Source: Krasilnikovozyma curviuscula (lineage: Eukaryota; Basidiomycota; Tremellomycetes; Cystofilobasidiales; Mrakiaceae). From it: 64,000 nucleotides of DNA. A program made the position numbers and the translations under genes. How positions within the stretch are numbered: position 1 is the stretch's first letter; the number at the start of each line of letters is the position of its first letter. Where the stretch lies: positions 39,375 to 103,374 of the forward strand of contig MVAQ01000055.1 in assembly GCA_014825775.1 (NCBI GenBank), read 5' to 3'. Below the pieces are notes generated by a model. That model did not search any database and had not been told where the DNA came from. It saw only the letters and a program-made list of their open reading frames with translations. Shown piece after piece: positions 34,080-45,886 of the stretch.

Positions 34080-37000
34080 ATGGGTCAGTATCCAGCCTAT
34101 TAGGAAGCCTCGCACCGTCCAGCACTGACTTCCCCATTCCCGGTTGTTGCCCGTCACGTTTTCTCGTCTTCAGATCCGGCAATTCTGAAAGGATTGGTAA
34201 GTTGATGTAACCTGAAAACCTTATAACTGTATCTCACGCCATGTGCTTGTTCCACATTCAGAATCATGTCAAGGTAATTGAGGCAGTCTAGAGGGTACAA
34301 TAATTGCGGGACTAACAAGCCCTATTGATGTTCCGAAACTGCAGTACGAGAACCGAAAGGCTGCTGCTTTAGAACTAGAAAAGTGAGCCGTGAACCTCTT
34401 GGTTCCGAGGATGGGAACAGCTTACTGATGCAATAAAACGTTTCAGGCTCGTCAGAGATACGCTTCTGTTACCACCCAGCTCAACAGATCCCTCTAAGAT
34501 CCCTCAGATAATAGACCAACTCATTGGGCTATTTTTCTCCCCATCTCTCCCACTCCACTCAAGAAATGGTGGGCTGATTGGAGTAGCTGCAGCCGCAATC
34601 GCCTTGGGAAACGATGTTGGTGGGTACTTGAAGAAGATAGTACCGGCTGTGCTGGGATGCTTCAGTGATCCAGAAGGCAGAGTTAGGTATTTTGCCTGCG
34701 AAAGTATGGTGAGTTAAAATGGCCTGACTGGGTCCATTAAAACCAAAGGAGTGATTCGCTGAAGAGAAATATCGGTTCGTTCCGACTCCAGTACAACATC
34801 GCCAAAGTATGCAAAGGAGAAATCCTCTTGTACTTCAATGAATGCTTTGATGCTTTGAGTAAAGTGAGTATCGGTCAGTCACAGCTGAGTTTCTCAAATG
34901 GTCTCGTTGTTGACCACATCTCTCCAGCTCGCTTCCGACTCTGAACAACCTGTTAAAAATGCTGCAGAACTTCTAGATAGGCTTCTCAAAGATGGTCTGT
35001 AAATGATTTTATTGATTACTGACAGACTTCATCCCGACTGACAAATCGTGTAAAAGTCGTTGCCGAAGCCGGACCAGATTATGTCTCGCTCTGGCCAGAA
35101 CACTCAGACTCAAGACAGCCCGGTATACCATACAAAGACACTCCAACAACTATGAACACAGATGTTTCGAGCGTTTCGCAGATTCACATCGAGAAGGTGC
35201 CTCCAGCAGAACCAAAAGCGTTTTCGCTAGCACGCTTCATACCGCTTCTGTCTGAGAGAATGTATGTCATCTCGCCATTCACGAGGATACATCTGGTCAG
35301 TTGGATCACTGTTCTAGACTCAGTACCCGATTTGGAGCTAGTCAGCTATCTCCCTGATTTCTTGGACGGCTTGCTGTGAGTTGCTCTTCCTTCGCCGTAC
35401 ACTTCGGAAATTCTTTTTGTCTAACTGCAGCTGCTTGTCATTGCGACAGAAAATACTTGGCCGATCCCAACCCTGATGTCCGTATATCAACAGAAAATGT
35501 CCTGGCTGACTTTCTTCGAGAGATTCAAGACATTGCCCGCATTTCGAAATTAACAGCGTCTAGAAGGCGGCGACGTGCTTCAAAAGGACAAGAAGCTGAT
35601 AACGAAGATAGTGGTCTGAGTTCCTCTGCTATAGTGGGTGACAACGAAGATAGTAGTGCCGACGAAGGCGATGGTCTTTCATCCTGGGATGAAAACAGAA
35701 CCAAGAGTGGAAGCTGGGTACCCGGTCAAGGTGAGCCATTTTTTCCTGCCCCTCTGATGACTTGGAGATGGTCTAACAATTCCATGTCCTACTTCTCAAG
35801 GGGTAAAGGTGGATTACGCATCTATTGTCGAGATCTTGATCGCTCATTTGTCGTATCCTGGTGAGTTCATCCACCCATCCAGTCAATCTTCGTCATATTG
35901 TTTACTTCCTTGACCATCGTTTGACCCACTCAGATGACGAGATCCAGTCGACATCACTTCGTTGGCTTGCAGAGTTTATTCTCATCACCGAGGAAGTGAT
36001 GGTGTTCTTCGTCCCGCGCCTCATCCCGGCGATACTTCCTAATCTTGCTCACAGAGTTTCGACAATTCAAAGTGCAGCCGAGGACACCAGCAGAAATTTA
36101 TACTCTGTTGTTGAAGCTCTCTCAGATGAGGCGAGTTCCCAGGAAGAATTCGACGCGTTGCCTCAGGTGGTACCATCCGGAGTGATGGATGTGAGAAGCT
36201 CAACGTCATCAGCGACTTCTGCAGCCTCTTACGCCTCAACTGTTAAGGCACGAACATCTTCCACTTCCAACAATACTGTACCTGTTGAATTTCCATCCTC
36301 AGAGCTTGAAGATCCCAGCGCTGAAATCATGCCTCCGACACAAGGCTCTGCAGCCGCGAAGGCAACCACTGCGGCGATGTTTGACTATCATGCTACTGTT
36401 AACGCTCTCACCTTACAACTTTTAGACGATCATGAAGAAACTCGAGTAGCAGCACTTCAATGGCTCCTCATGTTGCACCAGAAGGCTCCGTATCAGGTGA
36501 GCAACTCTCGCACTGATGAGCCATGTATCTGGAGTTGATGCCTTTGGTGACATCGTGCTTTGTCCAGATTATGGCAATGGATGACGGAACATTCCCTGCT
36601 CTGCTAAAAACCCTCTCAGACTCGTCAGAAGAAGTTATCAAGCATGACCTACGACTGCTTGCTCAGATATCATCGTCATCCCAGGACGCGTACTTCACAT
36701 CCTTCTTGGGCAATCTACTGGAACTGTTTTCCACTGACAGAAGGCTTTTAGACATGAGAGGAAGTCTCATCATACGGCAGCTATGTCTTAATCTCAACCC
36801 TGAAAGAATATACAGAACTTTTGCCGAGATCCTGGAAAAAGACGAGGTTTGTCGAGCGATCGTTTCCTTGTCTTTCCTGATCCAATTCCTAATCGTTGCG
36901 GCTTCGGTTCAGGATCTCGAATTCGCGTCATTAATGGTGCAGAAGCTCAGCCTAATCCTGATCACGTCCAGCGAACTGTCTGAGCTGCGGAAGCGGCTGA

Positions 37001-38119
37001 AGAACCTCGACAACAAGGACGGTCAAGTTCTCTTCACGGTGATCTACAGAAGTTGGTGCCACGCTCCCGTGTCTGTGTTTGCTCTCTGTCTCTTGGCTCA
37101 AGCATATGAGCATGCCAGTAATCTCCTGCAGATATTGCAAGTGTACTTTCTTTCGTCGCCGAACTGCCCGTTGACACTGATTCTCTCTCTTCAGTGCTGA
37201 CTTGGACATCACTGTTCACATGCTTCTTCAAATCGACAAACTCGTACAGGTAAGCTCCTTATTTAAACAGGTTTACAATGTCCTCATCAACTGATACAAC
37301 TCATTTTTGGTAAAGCTCATCGAGTCTCCTGTGTTCACTTGTCAGTAGCCGTTGTTGCTCAACTGACGCTGCGATGCCTTTCTGAAGCTTCTCACTTCTT
37401 TTTCAATTTATTACAGCGCTGCGTCTTCAACTACTAGAGCCAGACAAATATCCACACCTCTTCAAATGTCTTTATGGTTTGTTGATGTTACTTCCTCAGA
37501 GTAGCGCCTTTGTTTCGTTGAGAAAGTCAGTACACTCTTTGGGGCTTCTGACGTCAGGCCGTATGATCTCTTATTTTTTTGTGGGTCTAGCCGCCTCAAT
37601 GCTGTTAGCTCGATGGGATTTTTGCAGATTTCACGACCGTAAATACTGGATGCTCTCTACGTATGTTTGCATGCTGATCAACACCTTTGTAAACCTAGAT
37701 CTTTAACACCCTCCACCATTAGGACAGGGTCGAAATCTATCCCGGGCGATGAAATCAAGTGGAAGGACCTGCTATCGCACTTCCGGCACGTTCAAGCTCG
37801 TCACGAAAAGTCCCGTAGGCAAACCTCAGGCGGCGATAATGTGTCAGTCTTTTCTCACTCGGTTGCTGGCAGCATATCATCCTATCAACCGCCTTCGTTC
37901 TCTGGGAATGGCGTGTCGTCTCGAAACATGTCTTCGACGAGCCAACGCAAAAAGGCGACCTCTCCCGAGCTTGGTGGTCGAACTAAACATTCACCACTCA
38001 ACCCTAAATTCACACCCGCGCCTACGGTCCCCCTCGGACTTGGTATCAGTAGACCTCCTTCACCTACTAAAACAAAAGCCTCCTTTTCAGGTGCTGGAGT
38101 TACTCAGAAGTTTCGATAG
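34080..38119 (+). CDS. VAC14: Vac14, scaffold of the PIKfyve/Fab1 phosphoinositide kinase complex
   Basis: Roughly 1,050 residues of HEAT-like repeats, about a dozen introns. The N-terminus, rebuilt from three tiny exons, reads MDPAILKGLNHVKYENRKAA, then ALELEK and LVRDTLLLP, like the 'YEKRKxAALELEKLV' start of the family. Next come GGLIGVAAAAIALGNDVGGY and YFACESMYNIAKVCKGEILL. The Fab1-scaffold middle part has YLADPNPDVRISTENVLADF and DDEIQSTSLRWLAEFI. The Fig4-binding C-terminal region has FPALLKTLSDSSEEVIKHDL and YRSWCHAPVSVFALCLLAQA. The tail is IKWKDLLSHFRHVQARHEKS plus a Ser/Pro-rich end. The stop at 38119 (GAGVTQKFR) is preferred over a longer spliced reading to 38357. Vac14 holds Fab1 and Fig4 together on the vacuole membrane for PtdIns(3,5)P2 control. 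One exon is only 12 nt (34262-34273). Confidence 0.92.
34262..34273 (+). other. 12-nt micro-exon of VAC14
   Basis: AATCATGTCAAG lies between TTCAG and GTAATT and encodes NHVK between MDPAILKGL and YENRKAA. It is needed to space the conserved N-terminus. Confidence 0.6.
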
Positions 38120-38375
38120 CATTCACAGCGCATCAGAAGATATTCGGTGGATGTATAAGGCATGGAAATATGAAGTGTATCCTTCTCATGAATTGTACGA
38201 AACTATGTCTCGCAAGCTTCCCGAGTCCTTTGATTGGGTGAGAGTGAGATTGTCAAAGTCCAGAAACATGGTTGAGACTTCCCGCCACAGAGTGCACGAA
38301 AAACTCAAGAGCGGGCACGCTTCGTATGTAGAGGATCGTTTGTTCAAGCACCATTGATCCCTTCTTTCTTGTTGA

Positions 38376-40511
38376 ATGGATCGACACGAAGCTGAGAAAC
38401 AGGAAGCCACGCTCCGGAGGCCGACTGGCTCTCGTAACTCAGGTGCACAGCGTTTCTCCCCGAAGATGCAGAATCTCTCTCTAGGAAGGAGGCGGTCGTA
38501 CTTTCGTTTCGTCTTCTTCTTCGGTATCGTGGGCTATCTTTTCTACGCCTTCGTCGCCCTCCCAAACAACTGGACAGCATCATCAATCCTCAAGGCTTCA
38601 TCGGGTTCCACTTCCCTGACAGCTTTTGAACAGTTCCAGCAACAAACCCACTACGGCTGCGATCGCTGCCTGGTCAACCCAGGAATCTGCTCAACATATG
38701 GCACAACTAACGTCGACCTAGCGCGAGGCTACGATGGTAGTGGGAAGAGGTGGCAGAAGGTTTTGGAGAAAGCTAAGAGTGGAAGACCCATCAAGTCTGC
38801 CGTGCTGGGAGGTTCAGTGTCGAGAGGACATGGCATACCTGAGGACGGCACCAGGTCAGTCCAGCGTTGTTTGACAGCTCCTCTTTTAAAGAATTGCAGA
38901 GTTGCTGATCGCTTGTTGGGTCTCATCTAGGTTTTGGGAAGGGTACGCCAATTGGTTAAACGCGACTTTCCCTCATCCCGAACACAGTATTATTGATGGC
39001 TCCGTTGGTGCCAGAGGTATGTACAAAGCTTCTGCAGAGCAAATCATTGCATTTTTCTTCCACTAATTTCCGTAACCCTGTAATCACTACTGTAGGGAGT
39101 AACTACTTCAAGTTTTGTCATGTTCGTCGTTTGTTTACCAGTACTGCTAATATGGTTCAGTACTAACATAAATCTTCAGGGGGAACACATCGATAACGAC
39201 GTTGACGTTGTTATACTTGAGTTTGCCGTCAACGACTTCCGAATGGGAGACGCATCGTTTGATGACTTTGAAACGCTCATTAGAAGTATTTTGGAGTACC
39301 CATCAGAACCAGCCATTATGATGTTCCAATGGCTTAAGCTCGACGGAATCTTGGCAACAGGAGGCGACTCTCATCTCTCACTGGCACACTACTACGATAT
39401 ACCTGTCATCAGCTTAAGAAATGTCATCGTTCCGTTGGTGATCGACGACAAGGACAAGATAAAAGAGGTCTTTGTCTGGACAACTTACGACTGGCAGTTT
39501 AAAGTTCAGCCCGACAAATTTGATGTACTGCATCCAAATCAGGTTGGACAGTGAGTTCTGCCTGTCCTGAATCTTTTGAATACCTTGCTCCCGCTTCACA
39601 GCAGCACTGACGTTGAGTAATTGGCTCATAGCTCGATGGGAACCGATATGATGGTTCTCTATTTGGAACAACGTGAGTGTTGCCTTTAAAAGGACTTTGG
39701 GCACATGTTGGACTCATTCAACGCCTTCTTGTTTCCTCCTCGCAGAGCTCTGCTTCATGGACCATCGGCCCATCATTCCTCCTTCATTAGCATCCTTTGT
39801 AACACCAGAGGACAAGCAAGTTGTAAATAAGGTCCCTCGTGTAAGATCCTAAATTGCAATCCTCGTTCTGTGAGTCGCTGACTGACGGGGAGATGTTTGC
39901 TACAGCTACGACTTAACCAACAATACGACTACGATACTATCGTTCCTCAAACAAATCCTTTGTGTCTTTCCATTGACTCTCTTGAAAACCCGCTCTCCCC
40001 AGTACTGGACCAGACTCAAGGCTACGAACTTTACCAGCAAAGTGAGGAGAAGAAGTTCTGGCGAGGAGAGCACGCAGGTGAGCCTAAGTTGCAAATTCTC
40101 CGCCCTGTGTAACTACGGCTAAGTATTTTTCTTCTGCAGGCGACAAGATCACCTTCGAGGTGACAACTTCTGCACCTGAAGGAGAGATGTGAGTATTTGA
40201 TGTTCGGTCTGATCAAGCCCTTGCGCTGCCAACTAATCCAAACTTTGGCATTCAGCACCCTGTATTTCCTTCGCAGCGCCAAGTTTCACATGGGTGAAGC
40301 CAAATGCTGGGTAGATGACGATCTTGGAGGAGCAGTTACTGTCGAAGGTTGGTGGACTCAAGGCGCAAACGTTGGAGACTACAGGTCGTTGAAGTCACAA
40401 GGTATCAAACCTGGCAAGCACCTTGTGCATTGCGTCAATTCACCCCACGAACATTGGTGGCCAGAGGGAAAAGGGGAAACTATGATGATCATTGGCTTAT
40501 TCGCGGTGTAA
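38376..40511 (+). CDS. SGNH-type hydrolase/esterase with C-terminal beta domain, copy 2
   Basis: Close relative of the gene at 4167 with the same layout. Start MDRHEAEKQEATLRRPTGSR, anchor YFRFVFFFGIVGYLFYAFVA, then the Cys motif YGCDRCLVNPGICSTYG. Catalytic blocks: VLGGSVSRGHG (Ser), ILEFAVNDFR (Asn), and DVLHPNQVGH (Asp-x-x-His). The conserved PLCLSIDSLENPL segment and beta tail (FWRGEHAGDKITFEV, FHMGEAKCWVDD, KPGKHLVHC) follow. A later ATG at 38466 (MQNLSLGRRR) would still keep the anchor; the first ATG is chosen because it gives the same N-terminal length as copy 1. About eight introns. It lies 256 bases after VAC14 and 260 before SDHC, so it is inserted into a housekeeping stretch. Function as for copy 1: acyl transfer or removal on a glycan, inferred. 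Confidence 0.75.
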
Positions 40512-40770
40512 GGGAACTTCAATACAATTTCTTACATTTACCTGGTGGCTCGCTTTGCCTTTTGCTTTCTCAACTTCGTCAGCATTTCGTGAGCAGAGCA
40601 AGATTAAAGTATCAAGAACTTTTTCTTTCTTGTCTTCAGCCTGTGTCCGGCGAATCAAAACGACACAAAATTAACACAAGTATTGGAAAAAGTCTCCTCC
40701 TCGAAAAGTCGTCTCGCGATTGGTTGCTGCACGACGGCCACTCACTTCTTGCTGCCTTGAACTCTGCACA

Positions 40771-41684
40771 ATGCTGTCCATTTCTCTCGTTACCAGAGGA
40801 GCTATGCTGAAGGGTGTCACCAGATCTCGTACGTATATACTTCCGGAAGGTTTTCGACTTACAACTCAAGCTAATCTGCTTTCTGCATTTTCCCTTTCTC
40901 AACCCTCAGAACTCCTCCCATTCAACCCAAGCGCATTCAGGTAAGAACCAGGTGCTATCTAGACAGTCATATTTGTATACTGATCTCGTTGTAACTCCTG
41001 TTGCTGTGATAGAATGGTGTCCACCTCCGCCGTTAGATCTGCTCCTAAAACCGAATCCCTCAGCTTCGCCGAAAACATTACCTTGCTCAACACCCAGAGA
41101 TTGAAGCGACCAAACTCCCCTCACTTCACCATCTACCAACCCCAGATGACTTGGATCCCGTCAATCTTCAACAGATTCACTGGTGTTGGAATGAGTGTCG
41201 GTGAGCCTTGTATTCTCCGTCTTCGCAGATCACACTATGATCTCTGAACGTCTCCTTCTGTCTTCCAGTCATGTATGCTGGTGCCATTGCTTACATCTTC
41301 CACCCAATGTTTCCTGTCATCGACTCTGCTCACTTGATTGACCTCTCCAACAGTAGGTGTACCTTGCTTCAGTGCTTCGACCGCATGCCTTTTTGACTGT
41401 TTTGCTTTTTGCGCTTAGGTATCCACCCACACGTCAAGACGACTCTCAAATTCATTCTTGCCTTGCCATTCACCTTCCACTCTATCAACGGTGTTCGTCA
41501 CTTGCTCTGGGATGTCGGACGACGTAAGTTTTTGTGACATCCGATTTGTCCGATTTTGCTTCGACAAGCTGACGATGAGACACTTGTTACTATTACAGTC
41601 ACTAGTGTTAAGGCCGTCACTTCGACTAGTTACATCGTCATTGGTGCCTCTATCGTCTCCTCTGCGATTCTCTCCCAGCTTTAA
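40771..41684 (+). CDS. SDHC: Succinate dehydrogenase cytochrome b560 subunit
   Basis: About 183 residues in six exons. A basic mitochondrial presequence (MLSISLVTRGAMLKGVTRS) precedes the family signature RPNSPHFTIYQPQMTWIPSI followed by FNRFTGVGMSV, whose Ser and Arg line the ubiquinone site. Three membrane helices follow: VMYAGAIAYIFHP, then FILALPFTFHSINGVRHLLW with the heme-ligand His of H-x-x-NG-x-RHL, then SYIVIGASIVSSAIL. It anchors complex II in the inner mitochondrial membrane and passes electrons to ubiquinone. It ends only 81 bases from the end of the convergent Cdc14 gene. Confidence 0.92.
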
Positions 41685-41765
41685 ATCTCCTCTAAATATT
41701 TGCGATATATTTGCGCAGGCATATTGATCGACATGTATCAGAATCAGAAAGAAAATCAATTCGTC

Positions 41766-43340
41766 CTACGTTTGCTCGCGAGTCATCGCATCCATGAACG
41801 CATCAACAGTTGGCATCAGTGCCCTCAATCGGTCCTTCTTTTCCTCGACGGTTCTCAACACCGACGGTGATGCACTAGAGCAATAAGATGATGTCAAACC
41901 TTAGGATTGAAGGAATGACAAAAACGATGCTTACGGCTCAGTTTCACCCACTCGTTTGTTACAAAACGACGGTATCCGTTCAGGCATTGCAACGTGTTGT
42001 TTAACAGTTGCCCATCCGTTCCCATCAAAACTCATCACTGACTCGTCGCCAGCTGATGACAAACTGATTTCACCTATTGATTTGTCCTTTCCCTGATTCT
42101 CTTTCTCATTTGACGATGTTTCAGCTGCAGCGTTGGGAAAAGGAAGATTTGGCGGAGGTATTGGCGGGGCTCTCTCTTCCTCGGGTAGCAGGTAAAAGTA
42201 CAAAAACTCCAACGATTTCATCCTAAAGAGTGCAAGAAAAAGACAGATGGGCTTATGAATCTAAAATGCCAATGCGAACGGTTGCATCTCGAAACTCACC
42301 TCACAGTTTTGACTTGATTTTTCGCTTTCAGCAATTTCATGACTGATTCTAATCCACCAGACTTCTCAAACGACCGTATATGAGAGGGTGTATCGACTAG
42401 TATGGCTGTGATTGTGTCCAAGATGGTCTGGGGAAGAGGTGGGAACACCAGTTGCGACTGCTGGTGGGTTTGCGTTGAGACCGAAGGGAAGCAAGTAAGT
42501 GAAGGTGTTAGGGCAGTCGATGCAGGTGTTGCAGTGTCTACTAGTTTGACCGAGATACGAAGAAGATCCACCAGTAGCTGACGAAACGGTCGTCAATTAT
42601 CATACGTCGTGTAGATAGATAGGTGACTTACTTCAAGCGAAGAACGACTTCCTAACTGGGCTTTACTATTAGAATGGTGCAGAGTCATTCCTTGGAGAAC
42701 CAGAAGAGACATGGTAAGCTCTTCTATATCTCTTTGGGATGTTTGGAAGGAATGTTGTCCTGGGAGGAACGAGGACACATAACGTCAGTCAACACTTCGA
42801 AACGGATCCAGGCTACGAAGAATTGATCTGAGCTATGAAAAGTTCTTCTCGGCTTTCCTTGTGCAGCGTTTGCTGATCATAGCATTGGAAGAGCCACTTA
42901 CCGGATGGGTTGGATTGAAATCTCAACAGCAAACTAGACATCAATCCCGTCACTCGAGATACAACTAAGGATTCAAGGGGACTCCTTCAGAAAACCTTTT
43001 GTGATTAGAAGGTCAGCGCAAGCACTAACTGTTGAAGTCCACCTTGTCTTGAGACTGGACAAAACTTCGAAGCAGGCTTTGCCGCTCCTTTAGCTTTTCT
43101 TCACAGTTGTCTTCCTCGCTATGATTTTGTTGCACCAATGGTAATGGCACACAAACCTCATAGATCAACCTATCCAGCGCTTTCAGCGATCGTATGCGTC
43201 TCGACTGAGACGACCTGGTGGAAGTCACCTTTCGAATTTGTATAATCAAGTCAGTGAGCCTCCTTCCCAGAATATCTCCGGGAGTAAATAAACCTCACCT
43301 CTTCGAGTAATATCTGAAGATCATAAGGAAGTCGGTCCAT
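41766..43340 (-). CDS. cdc14: Cdc14 septation initiation network (SIN) component
   Basis: Roughly 370 residues, several introns. The start MDRLPYDLQILLEE joins VTSTRSSQSRRIRSLKALDR (family: many basic residues, then 'ALR.lE..va.lC'). LLRSFVQSQDKVDFN matches the family 'F..lQ..F.wN'. A segment LLVLQGMTLHHSNSKAQLGS, then TILDTITAILVDTPSHIRSF followed by EKSGGLESVMKLLK, and MKSLEFLYFYLLPE are the conserved helical part. This is the partner of the Sid1 kinase in fission-yeast septation, not the Cdc14 phosphatase: there is no phosphatase motif. The C-terminus SPSVLRTVEEKKDRLRALMP is often found at the end of fungal members. Confidence 0.82.
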
Positions 43341-43626
43341 CGTGCAATAGAGGTATGAGCACACTAGCCAAGCACCAAAACATTCCCGCCGCGTTTTTTG
43401 CTGCCAGGGCGATCTGAGCAGGGGCGCGTCTGCGATGTTGATTTGCAGTATTCGACAGGAGATTAGGACAAAAGAGCTCACGAAACTGTGAAGCAATACT
43501 CCAATTACTTTCTTTTCCTCCACGCTCGGAAATCCTATATCGTACTATATCGAGGGAACAATGAAAAAAATAAATCCCTCCTCTACCCCGAAATTATGAA
43601 AGTCTTTGGATTATACACTGTCACTG

Positions 43627-45681
43627 CTACTTAGGCAGGTAAGCCGTTGGTCCACCTTGCCATGTGTTGACGCGTAAGGCAGCTAGCATGGACACTGCAA
43701 GAGAAGCCCCGTGAGACGGACGCTCAAGCAACCTGAAAGGGAAAAGTCGACTCACTGGTAGATCCCGAGGTGCCAACAAAGGCGCTGCCCATACTGAGAA
43801 TGCAAGAGTCTACGACAGTTTGTGCCCAGTCGTCGTGGTACGTGCTCAGATCTAATATAGTGGGGTCTACGAGGGCCCAACCTTCAGCTGCGATTGTTGC
43901 AAGGTACCTTACAAAGTCAAACATTTCCAATTTTTTTTTATTAAGACTATCAGCCTTGTGAGAACAGGTGACGGGGAAGGGACCGACTTACTCAGGTTTT
44001 GTCTCATCTGTGGTCACAACAACTCTAGCACCTTCACCTAGCAACGCCTTCATTCGATCTACTTCATCTTTGAAAGCCGCAACAGTCAATGGGTCATAAT
44101 CCTTGAAGAATACCATGAAGTCCGTCCTTCTGATGTGCACGGATACAAACTGCAATAAATACATTGGTCAATTTGAATTACATTGCACTCTAAAGAAAAA
44201 GGGGGGGGACTCACGGGTGGTATCTTGGATCGCTTACTTGGCAGCTTCAGTATCGCTGTTAATGCTTCTGAAGCTAGTCGTTTTACTTCGGGGGTGAACT
44301 GAAGATGCTGGCCGATACGGTGCCAGATCACGGCATCTTGAGTTTTCCAAGCTTCGAGCGTGTTCCCTCCCCTCTCAGTGAAGTAGTAGGCGCTGTCTAA
44401 GCATATCATTTCACCAGTCTTTATTCCATCGGGCTGCCTCCAATCTTGGCCTACAATTTCTCCCAGTTTGTCCCCTGATAGTTTGCTGTCAGGATCGTAG
44501 ACAGCTTCAGCCCATTTCCATGGGGAGCGATGGCCTGAAGAGAGATAATCTTGTTTGAAGGGGTTTTGTGCGCTAGAGGGTGGTGATAGTAGGGATGCCA
44601 TGTGCGGGAATAGAACGCTGTTTTCGTGTATGAGCTTCGGTGGAATAGGTGTATAAGAAACGTCTATTTGGGCCATAAAACGTTAAGAACACGAAACGAG
44701 GACATTTTCAGAAGTGTATCAATTGACTTACCCAAACTGTAGATTCCATCTACTTGGGAAAACTGTCCAAGAGTCGGCGCTGAACGAGCGTGTCGATACC
44801 AAAGCGTAATCAAGCTGCTCCAACAGCTCATCTTTTCCTGCGGTCGCTGATCCCAGAGCAACTCTTCCTTGGATCCATCCTTAGTGTCTGCCGTGATAGG
44901 TTCAGCTCTTGTGACGTTGAATGCGGCACCTCTCTTCAGCTCCCTCCACTCTACAATGGGCATTTGAAGAGTATCCGAGAGAGAATCCAAGTCGAACACG
45001 TCCGAGAAGTGCAAAGCTGATGATTTGATAGCATTCATATGTGTAGCGTGAGGTGTAAATGGCGTGAGGACAGGAACAACCGGCAGAGGGTTCATAGCTA
45101 AATTTACGAGAAGAGTCTCAGTTTCACACAAAGTTCTATATACTGATAGTGCACCTTTTACAAACCGTCATTTCCAATTTGAAGAGCCAAATACATCAAG
45201 TGGCATTGACCCATTACCTCATTGCCTAATCATGAAGAAAATAAGTCTGGTCAACTGTGTTCATTACTCAGTTGCAACGAAACTTACTCCAGCCTCCAGA
45301 CATCCAGGACGTGATGTAAAAAATGTCGTTCCTTAGGTTATCTGCCATTTCAGGGGAGCGAGTTAAGACATTTTCAACCAAAGCGCGTTCAGGAAGAGAC
45401 TGACCTCTGAAACTTTCTTTTTGACCAGACCCACTGAGGGCACCATGGCTAGCTTTCTTCCTTCTAAACGAAGGTTTTGAGAATGAGGAAGGGAATTTGG
45501 AGAGTGAAGGACCGGTTGACCGTGGAACTGTTGAGGAAGCGACTTTGGTGGGATGCAGTTGCCTTATGAGAAAGATGAAGACGAGTGCAGCTCCAAGGAA
45601 TGCAAACCCCCTCTTGGATCCGATTGGACGACGACCGAATACTACAGACAAGCCCCCAGAGTGACCAAAGAGCGAAGGCAT
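43627..45681 (-). CDS. O-fucosyltransferase-like glycosyltransferase, copy 2
   Basis: About 550 residues, type II topology: start MPSLFGHSGGLSVVFGRRPI, anchor GFAFLGAALVFIFLIRQL, then a basic Ser-rich stem. Motifs: NEVMGQCHLMYLALQIG, HFSDVFDLDSLSDTLQMPIV, then FVSVHIRRTDFMVFFKDYDP (HxRRxDF, the GDP-fucose-binding motif of protein O-fucosyltransferases), RVVVTTDETKPE, and VDSCILSMGSAFVGTSGSTM. The C-terminus LAALRVNTWQGGPTAYLPK aligns with LAGRRVASWNGGPWKLVE of the copy at 23293. The HIRRTDF motif is better preserved here than in copy 1 (AVHLRLGDD). About eight introns; one carries a G8 run. It lies 205 bases downstream of PC-esterase copy 2 on the same strand. Confidence 0.78.
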
Positions 45682-45886
45682 TGCTCATTCGCGGTGAGGA
45701 TCTATTCGCGATTTGCAAAAGGCGGCGTGAAGCAGCAGCGCGTTCCACAAAACCAGAAGAAACTTTTGAGGCGGACTTGGTCGTCCCTGTTGCATTGCAA
45801 GCGTTTAACTGATGTTGTGGTATATTATGAAAGGATTCATATGAACAGAAGACCTCTATGACACAAAGCACATATAAGTTGAAAGT

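Noticed and set aside
38120..38357. An open stretch after VAC14 (SIHSASEDIRWMYKAWKYEV...) that could extend its C-terminus
   Set aside because: It needs a poor donor (ACG|GTCCCC). The unspliced end GAGVTQKFR gives a Ser/Pro-rich tail like that of other fungal Vac14 proteins, and it leaves a normal intergenic distance to the next gene.
41766..43340. Cdc14 dual-specificity phosphatase
   Set aside because: No HCxxGxxR motif; the sequence fits the SIN component of the same name.
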